This document shows, one piece after another, positions 27,812-37,313 of a DNA stretch of 64,000 nucleotides. Under the pieces are notes generated by a model, which saw only the letters and a list, made by a program, of their open reading frames with translations, was not told the DNA's origin and did no database searches. Made by a program: the position numbers and the translations under genes. This DNA is from Rhodocyclales bacterium (GTDB lineage Bacteria; Pseudomonadota; Gammaproteobacteria; Burkholderiales; Rhodocyclaceae): positions 154,557 through 218,556 of the forward strand of contig JAPLQX010000019.1 of NCBI GenBank assembly GCA_026399435.1, written 5' to 3'. The first letter of the stretch is position 1. Each line of letters starts with the position of its first letter.

Positions 27812-28804
27812 ATGTTTGCCAGATCCCTGCAACAATCCAGGCTTGCCCTATACGCCGCAGCGCTTTTCAGCCTTGCCGCCACCGCCGCCACCGCCGCGAC
27901 AGCTGTCCCGGGCCCCTTGGTCGACACGGCCTGGCTGGCGGCGCAACTGCAGAATCCGGACGTGATCATCATCGCCGTGCGCGACGATCCGGCCAACTTC
28001 GACCGGCAGCACACCGAGAAGGAAAAGGCCGATCCGAAGGCGCCGATTGTCGGCCACATCCCGGGCGCGCGCTTGCTGGACTGGAAGCTGGTGCGCGAAA
28101 ACCGCGAGGTGGATGGCGTCAAGCTCGACAAGATGGTTCCGCTGGCGAAAAACTTCGAAGCCGTGATGCGCAAGCTCGGCGTGCGCAACGATCAGGCGAT
28201 CATCATCGCCGTCAACGGCAAGGACAGCACGGCCGTAACCATGGGCACGCGCGTCTATTGGACACTGAAGTATTTCGGCCACGACAACATGGCCCTGCTC
28301 GACGGCGGATTGAAAAAGTGGCAGGCCGAATCGCGCCCCGTCGTATACGACAATCCGGCCATCGTCGCCAGCCAGTTCGTGGCCGGGGCAGCCCGCAACG
28401 AAATGCTGGCGCAACTGGGCGACGTGCAGAAGGCCGCGGCAACGGGCGGCTCGCAGCTGATCGATGGCCGCACCGCCGATTACTACGTCGGGCAGAACAT
28501 CACCTCGGACGTCAAGGGCAAGGGGCACATCCCGGGCTCGCGCATGATGGCGCACAAGGACCTGATCGACGAGAAGACCGGCACCTTCCTGCCTAAGGGC
28601 GAACTGCTTGCGCTTGCGCGTGATGCCGGCGTCAAGGCCGACGGCGATGCCATCACCTACTGCAATACCGGCCATCTCGGCAGCGGTCCGTGGTTCGTGC
28701 TCAGCGAAGTGCTAGGCAACAGCAAGGCGAAGCTCTACGACGGATCGATGCACGAGTGGACCAAAGACAGCTCGCGGCCGTTGTCGCGCAAATGGGAAAT
28801 GTAG
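27812..28804 (+). CDS. exported two-domain rhodanese-type sulfurtransferase
   Basis: Signal peptide; GHIPGARLLDWKL and GHIPGSRMMAHKDLID; active-site loop YCNTGHLGSG. Confidence 0.88.
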   Translation: MFARSLQQSRLALYAAALFSLAATAATAATAVPGPLVDTAWLAAQLQNPDVIIIAVRDDPANFDRQHTEKEKADPKAPIVGHIPGARLLDWKLVRENREVDGVKLDKMVPLAKNFEAVMRKLGVRNDQAIIIAVNGKDSTAVTMGTRVYWTLKYFGHDNMALLDGGLKKWQAESRPVVYDNPAIVASQFVAGAARNEMLAQLGDVQKAAATGGSQLIDGRTADYYVGQNITSDVKGKGHIPGSRMMAHKDLIDEKTGTFLPKGELLALARDAGVKADGDAITYCNTGHLGSGPWFVLSEVLGNSKAKLYDGSMHEWTKDSSRPLSRKWEM

Positions 28805-28945
28805 CAGCGCGAGGAAGTTTTCGGACAGGCGGGGCGACGTAGCTGGCGCCCCGCCAAAATCGCCGGACGCGGGTGCATCGACTCCGCGCGGCTTCGTCGC
28901 CGAAGCCCCTTTGCTGCCTGAGACTCAAGCGCTTTCCTTGACGCG

Positions 28946-30463
28946 CTATTGTCGTGCCAGGAGATCAAGCAGCTTGAGCCGCTGTACCTTGCCCGAAGGA
29001 CCTTTCGGCAGTTCAGCGACAAAGAGAAACTGTTTGGGGGTCTTGTAGGTGCCAAGCGCCGTTTCGCAGTAAGCGCGCAATTCCGCTTCGCTGCATTTTC
29101 GATCGGGCTTGAGCACGACGCAGGCCATGATCTCCTGACCGTAATTCTTGTCCGGGATTCCGACGGCAGCGGCTTCGAGCAGGGCAGGGTGCTTCAGCAG
29201 GGCCTCGTCGATTTCGCGCGGTGCGATGTTTTCACCGCCCTTGATGATGAGTTCCTTGATGCGGCCGGTGACGAAGACGAAGCCGTCGGCGTCCATGTAG
29301 CCGAGGTCGCCGGTGTGCAGCCAGCCGTCGGCTTCCAGGGTGCGGGCGGTCTCCGCCGGGTCCTTGTAGTAGCAGCTCATCACGTTCGGGCCGCGCACCA
29401 TGATTTCGCCGACGCTGCCGGGCGGCATCGGGGCGCCGCTGCCGTCGATGATTTTCGCTTCGTTGCCGTAGGCCGGGCCGGGGCTGCCCAGCTTGCGCTG
29501 CTCGGGCGCCAGCGGATTGGAAAAGCAGGGCGCCGCGGTTTCCGTGAGGCCCATGGTTTCGATGATGCCGATGCCGAACTTGCGTTCGAAGCTCAGGTGC
29601 TGCGCCGGCGGCAGCGGCGCCGAGGCCGAGCGGCAGAAACGGATGGCGGAAGCATCGAGGCCGAGCGTCGCGAGGTCCGGTCCGTTCAGCAGGTAGGCGA
29701 TCATGGTCGGCACGACGTTGATCCAGGTGCAGCCATGGGCGATTGCGGTCTGCCAGAAATTCGAGGCGCTGAACCGGTTGGGCAGCACCAGGCTGCCGCC
29801 GTGAATCAGCGGCGAGGTCGCGGTGACCACTTGCCCGTTGATGTGATAGAGCGGCAGGACCGCCATCACGCGGTCGGCCGGCCCCAGTTCATGCGCGGCG
29901 GAAACGAAAGCTCCGCCGGAAACCACGGCGCGCTGCGACAGCACGACGCCCTTGGGTTTGCCCGTGGTGCCGGAGGTGTACATCATCAGCGCGTCGCTTT
30001 CCTCGGCAGGCCTGTCGGGCAGGCCTGCGGCGGCCACAGGTGGCAGGATTTCCTCTGCATTGACGTCGCAGACGAACATCCGTGGCCGTTTCGCCAGGCC
30101 TGCGGCCGCCTGCTGCAGACGCTCGACCTGGTCCGGTGCGACGAAGACGATTTCGGCATCGCTGTGTTCCAGCACGTAGCTCAGTTGCGCGGGCTGGGCC
30201 AGCAGATTGAGCGGCGTGATGCAATAGCCGCCGTACATGGCGCCGATGAACAGGCGGCAGGTCTGGTAGCCGTTGGGCATCAGCAGGGCCACTTTGGCGC
30301 CGGGCCGGATTCCTTCGCCCTGCAGCCAGGACGCCAGACGCAGCGAGGCGGCCCGCAGTTCGCCGAAGCCCAGGACAAGTCCCGTTTCCGGCGCGATCAG
30401 GTAGGGTGCGTCGGGACGCAGGTCCGCCTGATGGTCGACAAGGGCACGGATCGTGCGCAGCAC
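28946..30463 (-). CDS. AMP-forming acyl-CoA ligase; predicted sulfoacetate-CoA ligase (SauT-like) by context
   Basis: MYTSGTTGKPKGVVLSQ, MGLTETAAPCFSNP, DGWLHTGDLGYMDADGFVFVTGRIKELIIKGGENIAPREID; adjacent to SauS-like gene. Confidence 0.85.
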   Translation of the reverse strand: MLRTIRALVDHQADLRPDAPYLIAPETGLVLGFGELRAASLRLASWLQGEGIRPGAKVALLMPNGYQTCRLFIGAMYGGYCITPLNLLAQPAQLSYVLEHSDAEIVFVAPDQVERLQQAAAGLAKRPRMFVCDVNAEEILPPVAAAGLPDRPAEESDALMMYTSGTTGKPKGVVLSQRAVVSGGAFVSAAHELGPADRVMAVLPLYHINGQVVTATSPLIHGGSLVLPNRFSASNFWQTAIAHGCTWINVVPTMIAYLLNGPDLATLGLDASAIRFCRSASAPLPPAQHLSFERKFGIGIIETMGLTETAAPCFSNPLAPEQRKLGSPGPAYGNEAKIIDGSGAPMPPGSVGEIMVRGPNVMSCYYKDPAETARTLEADGWLHTGDLGYMDADGFVFVTGRIKELIIKGGENIAPREIDEALLKHPALLEAAAVGIPDKNYGQEIMACVVLKPDRKCSEAELRAYCETALGTYKTPKQFLFVAELPKGPSGKVQRLKLLDLLARQ

Positions 30464-30466
30464 TTT

Positions 30467-31888
30467 CTACTTTCCGTACTTGCGGAAATGCTCGCCGAAA
30501 ATTTCCTCCAGCGCCGGTTCGCGCGGGGCGATCTTGCGCGAGATGCGCGTGATGTTCAGGTAGTGACGGTAGTTCATGTTGTCGGAGAAGTTGTTGCGTC
30601 CCCAGGTGCCGCAACCCATCGACAGGGAAAACGGCAGACCGTTGTCGAAGTTGCCGCCGGTGGCGTAGCAGTGGATCTGGTTCACGATCACGCGCGACAC
30701 AGGGAGTTCGAGGCCGAGGCGGAGGATGTGCGCGTCATCGGCGCTGTGGATGCTCACCGAATGCCCGGCGCCCTGGAAGGCGTAGATGTCGGCGACGATA
30801 CGGCAGGCGTGGTCGAAGTCGCGCGCCCGATACACGGCCATCACCGGCGCCAGCTTCTCGCCGGAAAACGGACAGCTCGGACCGGTACCGCTCTCGCTGA
30901 CCATGAGGAAGGCGGCGCTGGCCGGCTCGGGACGAGTCAATCCGGCGAGCATGGAAATCATTGCGGTCGATTGCGCCGTGGTGTGCGGGTTCAGCTTGCC
31001 GCCATGCCACATCGTCGCCTGCAGTCGGGATTTCTCGGCAGCGTCGAGGAGCACGCCGCCGGCCGCGGCTAATGCCGCCATGGCCGCGTCGTAAACCGAA
31101 TCCAGGATCACCACGCTGTTTTCCGAGGAACAGCTGGTGGCGTTGTCGAAGGTCTTGGAGCGCGCGATCGATGCCGCCGCGTCGGCCAGATTGGCCGAGC
31201 TGTCGATGATGGCCGCAACATTGCCGGCGCCGACGCCGAAGGCCGGCGTGCCGCTGACGTAGGCGGCGCGGACGTTGGCCTGGGACCCGGTAGCCACTAC
31301 CAGGTCTGCCTGCCGCATCAGGGCATGGGTCGCGTCCTTGGTGATCGGCGTGGGCAGCATCTGCACCAGGTCCGGTGGCGCGCCAAGCTTTTCCAGTTCG
31401 GCGTGGATGAAGCCGAGTAGCGCGGCGCAGGTGCTCGCTCCTTTGGGCGATGGAGCGACGATGACCGCATTGCGCCCCTTGAGCGCGTTGATGATCTTGT
31501 TCGCCGGTGTCGCGCCCGGATTGGTCGAGGGTGTGATGGCGGCGACCACGCCGACCGGGCGGGCGATTTCGACGATGCCGAGTTCCGGGTACTCGGCGAT
31601 CACGCCTACGCTCTTTGCGCCCTTCAGGTCGCGCAGCAGGCCCAGGGTCTTGCGATGATTCTTGGTGATCTTGTCTTCGATCACGCCGAGGCCGGTGTCG
31701 CGCACCGCCATTTCGGCCAGGATCCGGTTGTGCTCCGGATGCATGATGGCCCAGCCCGTCGCGAGCACGCATTCGTCGACACGTTCCTGCGACCAGGTTT
31801 CATATTGCTTCTGTGCGGCTCGCGCCCGCGCCACCATGGCTTCGACCTCCGAAGCCTGGGCACTCGTTGCGACTGGAGTCTGTTTCAT
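30467..31888 (-). CDS. acylating aldehyde dehydrogenase; predicted sulfoacetaldehyde dehydrogenase (SauS-like)
   Basis: PVGVVAAITPSTNPGATPANKIINALKGRNAVIVAPSPKGASTCA, FDNATSCSSENSVVI; context with xsc. Confidence 0.85.
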   Translation of the reverse strand: MKQTPVATSAQASEVEAMVARARAAQKQYETWSQERVDECVLATGWAIMHPEHNRILAEMAVRDTGLGVIEDKITKNHRKTLGLLRDLKGAKSVGVIAEYPELGIVEIARPVGVVAAITPSTNPGATPANKIINALKGRNAVIVAPSPKGASTCAALLGFIHAELEKLGAPPDLVQMLPTPITKDATHALMRQADLVVATGSQANVRAAYVSGTPAFGVGAGNVAAIIDSSANLADAAASIARSKTFDNATSCSSENSVVILDSVYDAAMAALAAAGGVLLDAAEKSRLQATMWHGGKLNPHTTAQSTAMISMLAGLTRPEPASAAFLMVSESGTGPSCPFSGEKLAPVMAVYRARDFDHACRIVADIYAFQGAGHSVSIHSADDAHILRLGLELPVSRVIVNQIHCYATGGNFDNGLPFSLSMGCGTWGRNNFSDNMNYRHYLNITRISRKIAPREPALEEIFGEHFRKYGK

Positions 31889-31916
31889 GTCTGACAATAC
31901 CTGTTCGGGTTGAGCA

Positions 31917-33431
31917 TCACGCCCGGCCGCGGCGCAGGGCCGGGATGTAGATATCCCTCCAGGCCTTGACCACCGGCACGCCGAGGGCGACGATGGCCAG
32001 GATCAGCACCGTGGCACTGACCGGCCGCTGGAAGAAGATGGTCCAGTCGTTCTGGAAGCTGATCATGGTCGTCTGGAAGGTCCGCTCCGCCGTGGGGCCG
32101 AGGATGGTGCCGAGGATCATCGGCGCGATCGGAAACTTGTATTTCTCGAAGAGGTAGCCGATCACGCCGAACAGGGCCACCATCCACAGGTCGGTCAGGT
32201 TGCTGCGCGCGGCATAGGCACCGATGAAGCACAGCAGCACCACATAGGCCGAGGTGATTGCCTCGGGGAAGTAGAGCACCCGCACCAGCGGCTTGATCGC
32301 GAAGTAGCCGAGGATGCACATGGCGATCACCGAGACGAACATCGAGGCGAACAGCGTATAGACCATCGCCGCCTGGGTCTGGAATATCTGCGGTCCGGGC
32401 TGCACGCCGTGCAGCAGGAAAGCGCCGAGGATCACGGCGGTGGCTCCGCTGCCGGGTATGCCCAGCACCAGCAAGGGCACCATGTGGCCGCCCACCGAAG
32501 CGGTCGATGCGATCTGCGGCGCCACAATGCCTTCGGGAATGCCCGAACCCATTTTCTCTTTCTGTCCGCCGTATTGCCGTTCGATGCCGTACGAAACGAA
32601 GGAAGCGATCGTGGCGCCGGCGCCCGGCACGATGCCGCACAACAGGCCGACCACGGAACTGCGCAGGAAGGTGGCGCGCAGCTTGAAGGCTTCGGCAAAG
32701 CTCGGCAGCTTGGTCTGCACCTTGGCGCCGAGGTCGAGCGGCTGCGACTTGAAGCCTTGCTCGAAGCGGACCAGGACTTCGCCGAGGCCGTAGGCGCCGA
32801 CCATCACGGTCAGGTACTCGACGCCGTCTGCCAGCATCGGGATGCCGAAGCTGAAACGTTCCGCACCGTAGATCTCGTCGACGCCGATGGTGGCGATGAA
32901 CAGGCCGACGAACATGCTGATGAAGGCATTGGTCAACGAAGCGCCGCCCAGGGCGACGACGCTGGTGAGGCCGAAGGCGATGATGGCGAAGTAGTCGGGC
33001 GCGTCGAACTTCAGCGCGAAGCTGGCGAAGGGCACCGCCATCAAAACCATGGCGGCAACCGTCAGCAGGCCGGCAAAAAAGGCCGCGAACAGGGTCCAGC
33101 CCAGCGCTTCCGCCGGACGACCCTTCTGCGCCATGCGCCAGCCGTCCCACAACAGCGGCACGTCGAGCGGTTCGCCGGGAACCTTGAACAGGATCGCGGT
33201 AAATGCGCCGCCATAGGTGCCGGTGATGTACATCGCGGTCAGCAGGATCACCGCCGGTGTGATGCCCATGGAATAGGTGAAGGGCAGCGCCAGCACCACG
33301 CCCATGACCAGGGTGAGACCGGGCAGCACCGCCACCAGCATCCCCACCACCACGCCGATCGCCAGGGAAAGGATGTTCGCCGGCAGGAACACGCTGGCGA
33401 AGCCGTTGATCAGATGATTGATGACTTCCAT
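31917..33431 (-). CDS. tripartite tricarboxylate transporter large permease (TctA family)
   Basis: VAVLPGLTLVMGVVLALPFTYSMGITPAVILLTAMYITGTYGGAFTAILFKVPGEP; GIVPGAGATIASFVSYGIER. Confidence 0.93.
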   Translation of the reverse strand: MEVINHLINGFASVFLPANILSLAIGVVVGMLVAVLPGLTLVMGVVLALPFTYSMGITPAVILLTAMYITGTYGGAFTAILFKVPGEPLDVPLLWDGWRMAQKGRPAEALGWTLFAAFFAGLLTVAAMVLMAVPFASFALKFDAPDYFAIIAFGLTSVVALGGASLTNAFISMFVGLFIATIGVDEIYGAERFSFGIPMLADGVEYLTVMVGAYGLGEVLVRFEQGFKSQPLDLGAKVQTKLPSFAEAFKLRATFLRSSVVGLLCGIVPGAGATIASFVSYGIERQYGGQKEKMGSGIPEGIVAPQIASTASVGGHMVPLLVLGIPGSGATAVILGAFLLHGVQPGPQIFQTQAAMVYTLFASMFVSVIAMCILGYFAIKPLVRVLYFPEAITSAYVVLLCFIGAYAARSNLTDLWMVALFGVIGYLFEKYKFPIAPMILGTILGPTAERTFQTTMISFQNDWTIFFQRPVSATVLILAIVALGVPVVKAWRDIYIPALRRGRA

Positions 33432-33574
33432 GCCTGTTCCCTTGCTAACGTGCGTGCCGCAGTGACACGGCAGCCCTGATGATGAAACGCACGAAAGGCA
33501 AACTGAAGGCCCGCCCCTCCCATCCGCTCCGCGGCCCACGGCAGGCATTGCACTGCCTGCCGGCTGCGGCGGCG

Positions 33575-33590
33575 CAACGCATGCGTTGCA
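33575..33590. repeat. 16-bp perfect palindrome in tctB-tctA intercistronic region
   Basis: GCAACGCATGCGTTGC. Confidence 0.7.
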
Positions 33591-33678
33591 AAACCCCGCC
33601 TCGCCCCCTCACGGGGAGGCTATTGGTCAGATCGCTTCGCTCGACTATCACCAGTCTCTTCGAACGGGTCATTTCACG

Positions 33679-34242
33679 TTACCGGATGCCGAGCAGCGGC
33701 AACAGGGCGATCGAGATTTCGCCGAAGACGCCCTTGCCCAGGGGCAGGGAGACGTAGACGACTTTCATGAAGAGGAAGACCAGCAGCAGGGTGCCGAGCA
33801 GACTGACCACTGCCGTCACTGCCAGCTTCCGATAACCGCCCATCCGGATGAAGAGGCCGGTGTACAAAAAGGTGGAGAGCGTGAAGCCGATCTCCGGCAT
33901 GACCCAGACATAGAGCAGGGTGAGGATCACGCCGGAAATCAGGCGCAGCGGATTGGCCTCCCCCGATTCCTCCTCGACCGCCCCTTCCACCTTCTCCATC
34001 TCGCTGGTCACCTGGGCGAGCAGGCCGCTCATGCCTTCCATGTCCGTGAACTGGCGGAAGCCGATTTCGAACACGCAGACACAGATCGTCAGGCCGAGAA
34101 TCAGCCGCGGCCAGAAGGCCGGCCCGAGCTGGTCCGATCCGCTGGCACCGCCGCTGATCTGGCCGGTGCCGAGGAACAGGCCAACCGCGATGGCGAGCAC
34201 CATGAGGTACTGCAGAGAGCCCTTCTTCAAGCGCAATTCCAT
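33679..34242 (-). CDS. tripartite tricarboxylate transporter small permease (TctB family)
   Basis: Four hydrophobic segments, FWPRLILGLTICVCVFEIG, lies between TctA and TctC. Confidence 0.88.
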   Translation of the reverse strand: MELRLKKGSLQYLMVLAIAVGLFLGTGQISGGASGSDQLGPAFWPRLILGLTICVCVFEIGFRQFTDMEGMSGLLAQVTSEMEKVEGAVEEESGEANPLRLISGVILTLLYVWVMPEIGFTLSTFLYTGLFIRMGGYRKLAVTAVVSLLGTLLLVFLFMKVVYVSLPLGKGVFGEISIALLPLLGIR

Positions 34243-34294
34243 GATTCGCGTCTCCAGGGCCGGCAGCTTGGTGCCGGCCGCATGCCGTGTCGAT

Positions 34295-35260
34295 TTACTT
34301 GGAAATCGTGGCGATCAGGTGCTTCATCGCATCGAGTTCGCCCTGCAGGAATTTCTCCGCTTCGCCCGGGCCAAGGTAGCTGTTGGGGTCGGCATAGCTG
34401 TCCTTGAGGAAGGCCTTATACTCGGCGCTCGCCGCTGCGGCCGCCAGGGCATCCGCCAGAATCTTGACGCGTGCCGGCGGCGTGCCGGCCTTGACCACGA
34501 CGGAGCGGAACTGCGGCAAGGTCACGTCGTAACCCAGTTCTTTGGACACCGGGATGTCCTTGAACTCGGCAAGGCGCTCGGTGGCGAAGAACAGCAGCGG
34601 CCGCATCTGCTTGTTGTCCAGCATCTGGCGCACGTCGCCAGCCTGCTCGTAGAGCGCATCGGCATGGCCGCCGAGGATGGAAATGTAGCGCTCACCCGGA
34701 TTGGCGAAGGGCACCGGGTTGGTCTTGATGCCCTTGCCGGCAAGGTAGCGCAGCGTCATGTCGTCGATGCTGCCAAGGCCGAGCACGGCAACCTTCAGCT
34801 TGCCCGGATTGGCCCTGGCCTCCTTCTCGAAGTCGGCCCAGGTCTTGAAGCGGCTGTCGGTCGCCACGAAAATCGCCGAGGGCTGGCGCAGCATGATCGC
34901 CAGCGGCTTGTAGTCGGTGGATTTCCATTTCGGATTGCCGGTGGCCAGCAGCGCGTGGGTGTCGGCGATGAAAACGGACATCGATTGACCGTCCGCTTCG
35001 CCCACCAGCAGCTTGGTCATGCCCGACGAGCCGGTGGCGCCGGGTGCGTTGATCACCGGAATGGAGACCTTCAGGGAATCCTCCATCATCTTGCCGACCT
35101 TGCGCGCCAACTGGTCGGCGCCACCGCCCGGTCCCCAGGGCACGATGAATTCGATTGGGCGCTGCGGGTATTTTTCCTGGCCGATGGCTCCGGTGACAGC
35201 GAACAGCGCTGCAAGGAAGAACAGGACTTCACGGAACAGTTTCGGGGTCGCAAGTTGCAT
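34295..35260 (-). CDS. tripartite tricarboxylate transporter substrate-binding protein (TctC/Bug family)
   Basis: Signal peptide; YPQRPIEFIVPWGPGGGADQLARKVGKMMEDSLKVSIPVINAPGATGSSGM. Confidence 0.93.
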   Translation of the reverse strand: MQLATPKLFREVLFFLAALFAVTGAIGQEKYPQRPIEFIVPWGPGGGADQLARKVGKMMEDSLKVSIPVINAPGATGSSGMTKLLVGEADGQSMSVFIADTHALLATGNPKWKSTDYKPLAIMLRQPSAIFVATDSRFKTWADFEKEARANPGKLKVAVLGLGSIDDMTLRYLAGKGIKTNPVPFANPGERYISILGGHADALYEQAGDVRQMLDNKQMRPLLFFATERLAEFKDIPVSKELGYDVTLPQFRSVVVKAGTPPARVKILADALAAAAASAEYKAFLKDSYADPNSYLGPGEAEKFLQGELDAMKHLIATISK

Positions 35261-35293
35261 GGTGGTCTCCTCCTGTCGGTGTGCTGGATATGT

Positions 35294-35355
35294 GTTTCGC
35301 GGTGGCCTTCTGATGGGCGGCTAAACGAAACACCGCGAAACTGCGCGAAACAGCG
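35294..35355. promoter_or_regulatory. operator array: 11-bp inverted repeat GTTTCGCGGTG/CACCGCGAAAC and three tandem 10-bp CGAAACNNCG units
   Basis: CGAAAC at 35326, 35336, 35346 (exact 10-bp period); inverted partner at 35294-35304. Confidence 0.6.
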
Positions 35356-35512
35356 CCTTTCGTTTTCAGGGAATATACGCGCCCCGGTCGTGAATTTCCA
35401 ACATAAATCGTGATTAACGAAAATATTCATTCCATTTTTCGATAAAACTGGTTTCCGCCGCGTGCCCTCCTTATATACTGATGCCATCGCAATCCTGTGG
35501 AATCGAGCTTCC

Positions 35513-36295
35513 ATGACCGAAGCCAGCAACTCGTCGGCCGCCGCCTTGAGGGCCTTCGCCATCATGGAAATCGTGGTGAAGTCGGAGCGCCCGGTGGCGC
35601 TGTCCGAAATCGTCGAACAATCCGGCCTGCCTGCCGCGACGGCTTTCCGCATCCTGTCGATGCTCGAGGAGGCTGGCCTTATGCAGCGCGAACCCACCGG
35701 CAAGACTTACGGCGTCGGGCATCGCCTGGCTCGTTTCGGCCTGGACCTGATGACCAACAACTCGGTGCGTGCCGAGCGCCGCGTCATCCTGCGCCGCCTG
35801 GTCGACGAGATCGGCGAGACCTGCAACCTGGCGATGTTCGGCGGCGACGAGATCATCTACATCGACCGCATCGAAACCGATTGGTCGCTCAAGGCCGACC
35901 TCAAGCCGGGGTCGCGCGTGCCCCTGCATTGCACCTCGAGCGGCAAACTGTTCCTGAGCCAGATGCCGAAAGCCAAGCGGCGCCGGATTCTGCAATCCCT
36001 GAGTTTCAAGCGCTACACGGACAACACGATCACCGACATCGCGACCATCGAGGCGCAACTGGAAAGCATCGCCCTTACCCGGGTGGGCTTGAACAACGAG
36101 GAGCTTCAGGCCGGCGTGATCGGCATCGCGGTGCCGGTGACCGATGCCGCCGGGCGCATGATCGCCAGCGTCGCCCTGCAGGCGCCGGTGGCGCGCCTCC
36201 CGCTTGAACGCGCGATGGGCTTTGTGCCAAACCTGCAGCGCGCCGCCAAAGCCATGGCGGCTACCTTCGAAGCCAGTGATACCGGAAAAGCCTGA
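35513..36295 (+). CDS. IclR family transcriptional regulator
   Basis: SSAAALRAFAIMEIVVKSERPVALSEIVEQSGLPAATAFRILSMLEEAGLM; IclR effector domain CNLAMFGGDEIIYIDRIE. Confidence 0.93.
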   Translation: MTEASNSSAAALRAFAIMEIVVKSERPVALSEIVEQSGLPAATAFRILSMLEEAGLMQREPTGKTYGVGHRLARFGLDLMTNNSVRAERRVILRRLVDEIGETCNLAMFGGDEIIYIDRIETDWSLKADLKPGSRVPLHCTSSGKLFLSQMPKAKRRRILQSLSFKRYTDNTITDIATIEAQLESIALTRVGLNNEELQAGVIGIAVPVTDAAGRMIASVALQAPVARLPLERAMGFVPNLQRAAKAMAATFEASDTGKA

Positions 36296-36326
36296 CGCGC
36301 CTCGCGGATCAGTCGGGCGAGTTCGG

Positions 36327-37133
36327 TCATGCGCTCGCTCCGGCGATCGCCGCGGTGTCGATGGCGGCGATGGCATTCGCCGCGCGCAGCAGGGCAGGGA
36401 GGAAAGCCAGCGCTTTGTCGCGCGACACGCGCATCACGGGCGCCTGGATGGCGATGCCCGTATTCGAGCGCCCGCCGGGGCGCGGCACCAGCACGGCGAT
36501 GCAGAACAGTCCTGGCAGGAATTCTTCGTTGTCGATGGCATGGCCGTCGCGCCTGACGGCTTCGATCTCGCGTTCCAGCGCGTCGAAGTCGGTGATGGTG
36601 TGCGGCGTGTATTGCTCCAGCGGCACTTGGTCGAGCAGTCGGCGGCGCTGGGCCGGCGTCATCTGCGCCAGGAAGAGTTTGCCGCTGGCCGAGCAGTGTG
36701 CCGGCACGCGCGAACCGGGATGGAGGTAGAAGCGTAGCGGCGCCTGGGTTTCGACGCGGTCGAGGTAGAGCACCTCGCTGCCGGAAAGTGCCGTGATGTT
36801 GCAGCTTTCGCCGACTTCGTCGACCAGCCTGCGCAGCACCGCGTGGCGTGCGCCATGCACCGTGTCGTTGAGCAGCAGGTCCTCGGCAAGGCGGCGCAGA
36901 CGCAGGCCGGGGCCATAGCACCGCCCGTCCGCATCCCGCTGCAGCATTCCGGCGCCTTCCAGTTGCTGCAGCATGCGATGCAGGGTCGGCTTGGGCAGTT
37001 CCGTTTCCTCGACCAGGCTTTGCAGCGAGAAGAACTGGTCCTTGCGGGCGATCACTTCCAGCAGCGAAAACAGGCGCAAGGCCGGCGTGTCACCGTCGAT
37101 GCGGGAAGAGTCCAGGGGTGGTTTCAGATTCAA
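36327..37133 (-). CDS. IclR family transcriptional regulator
   Basis: LRLFSLLEVIARKDQFFSLQSLVEETELPKPTLHRMLQQLEGAGMLQRD; CNITALSGSEVLYLDRVET. Confidence 0.93.
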   Translation of the reverse strand: MNLKPPLDSSRIDGDTPALRLFSLLEVIARKDQFFSLQSLVEETELPKPTLHRMLQQLEGAGMLQRDADGRCYGPGLRLRRLAEDLLLNDTVHGARHAVLRRLVDEVGESCNITALSGSEVLYLDRVETQAPLRFYLHPGSRVPAHCSASGKLFLAQMTPAQRRRLLDQVPLEQYTPHTITDFDALEREIEAVRRDGHAIDNEEFLPGLFCIAVLVPRPGGRSNTGIAIQAPVMRVSRDKALAFLPALLRAANAIAAIDTAAIAGASA

Positions 37134-37215
37134 CGTGGTCCTTTCCTTGATTCGGCTTTCATCATAACCTTAATTAAAATTCGATACAAATTGTCTCGAT
37201 TTTTGTAGTTTTAAC

Positions 37216-37244
37216 TTGACTTGGCGAGGCGCCGGCTCTAAAGT
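37216..37244 (+). promoter_or_regulatory. candidate sigma70-type promoter for xsc
   Basis: TTGACT (37216-37221), 17-bp spacer, TAAAGT (37239-37244). Confidence 0.45.
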
Positions 37245-37253
37245 TCATTGATG

Positions 37254-37268
37254 TTCCAGTATATGGAA
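37254..37268. promoter_or_regulatory. candidate IclR-type operator TTCCAGTATATGGAA
   Basis: Perfect 5-bp arms with 5-bp spacer just downstream of the candidate -10. Confidence 0.45.
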
Positions 37269-37313
37269 TGTTTCAACGAAGTTTTTAATATGCCGCCCTG
37301 AGGAGATCGAGAG

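Noticed and set aside
28949-31072. 707-aa plus-strand ORF
   Set aside because: Antisense to the acyl-CoA ligase and aldehyde dehydrogenase genes, both of which have clear family motifs.
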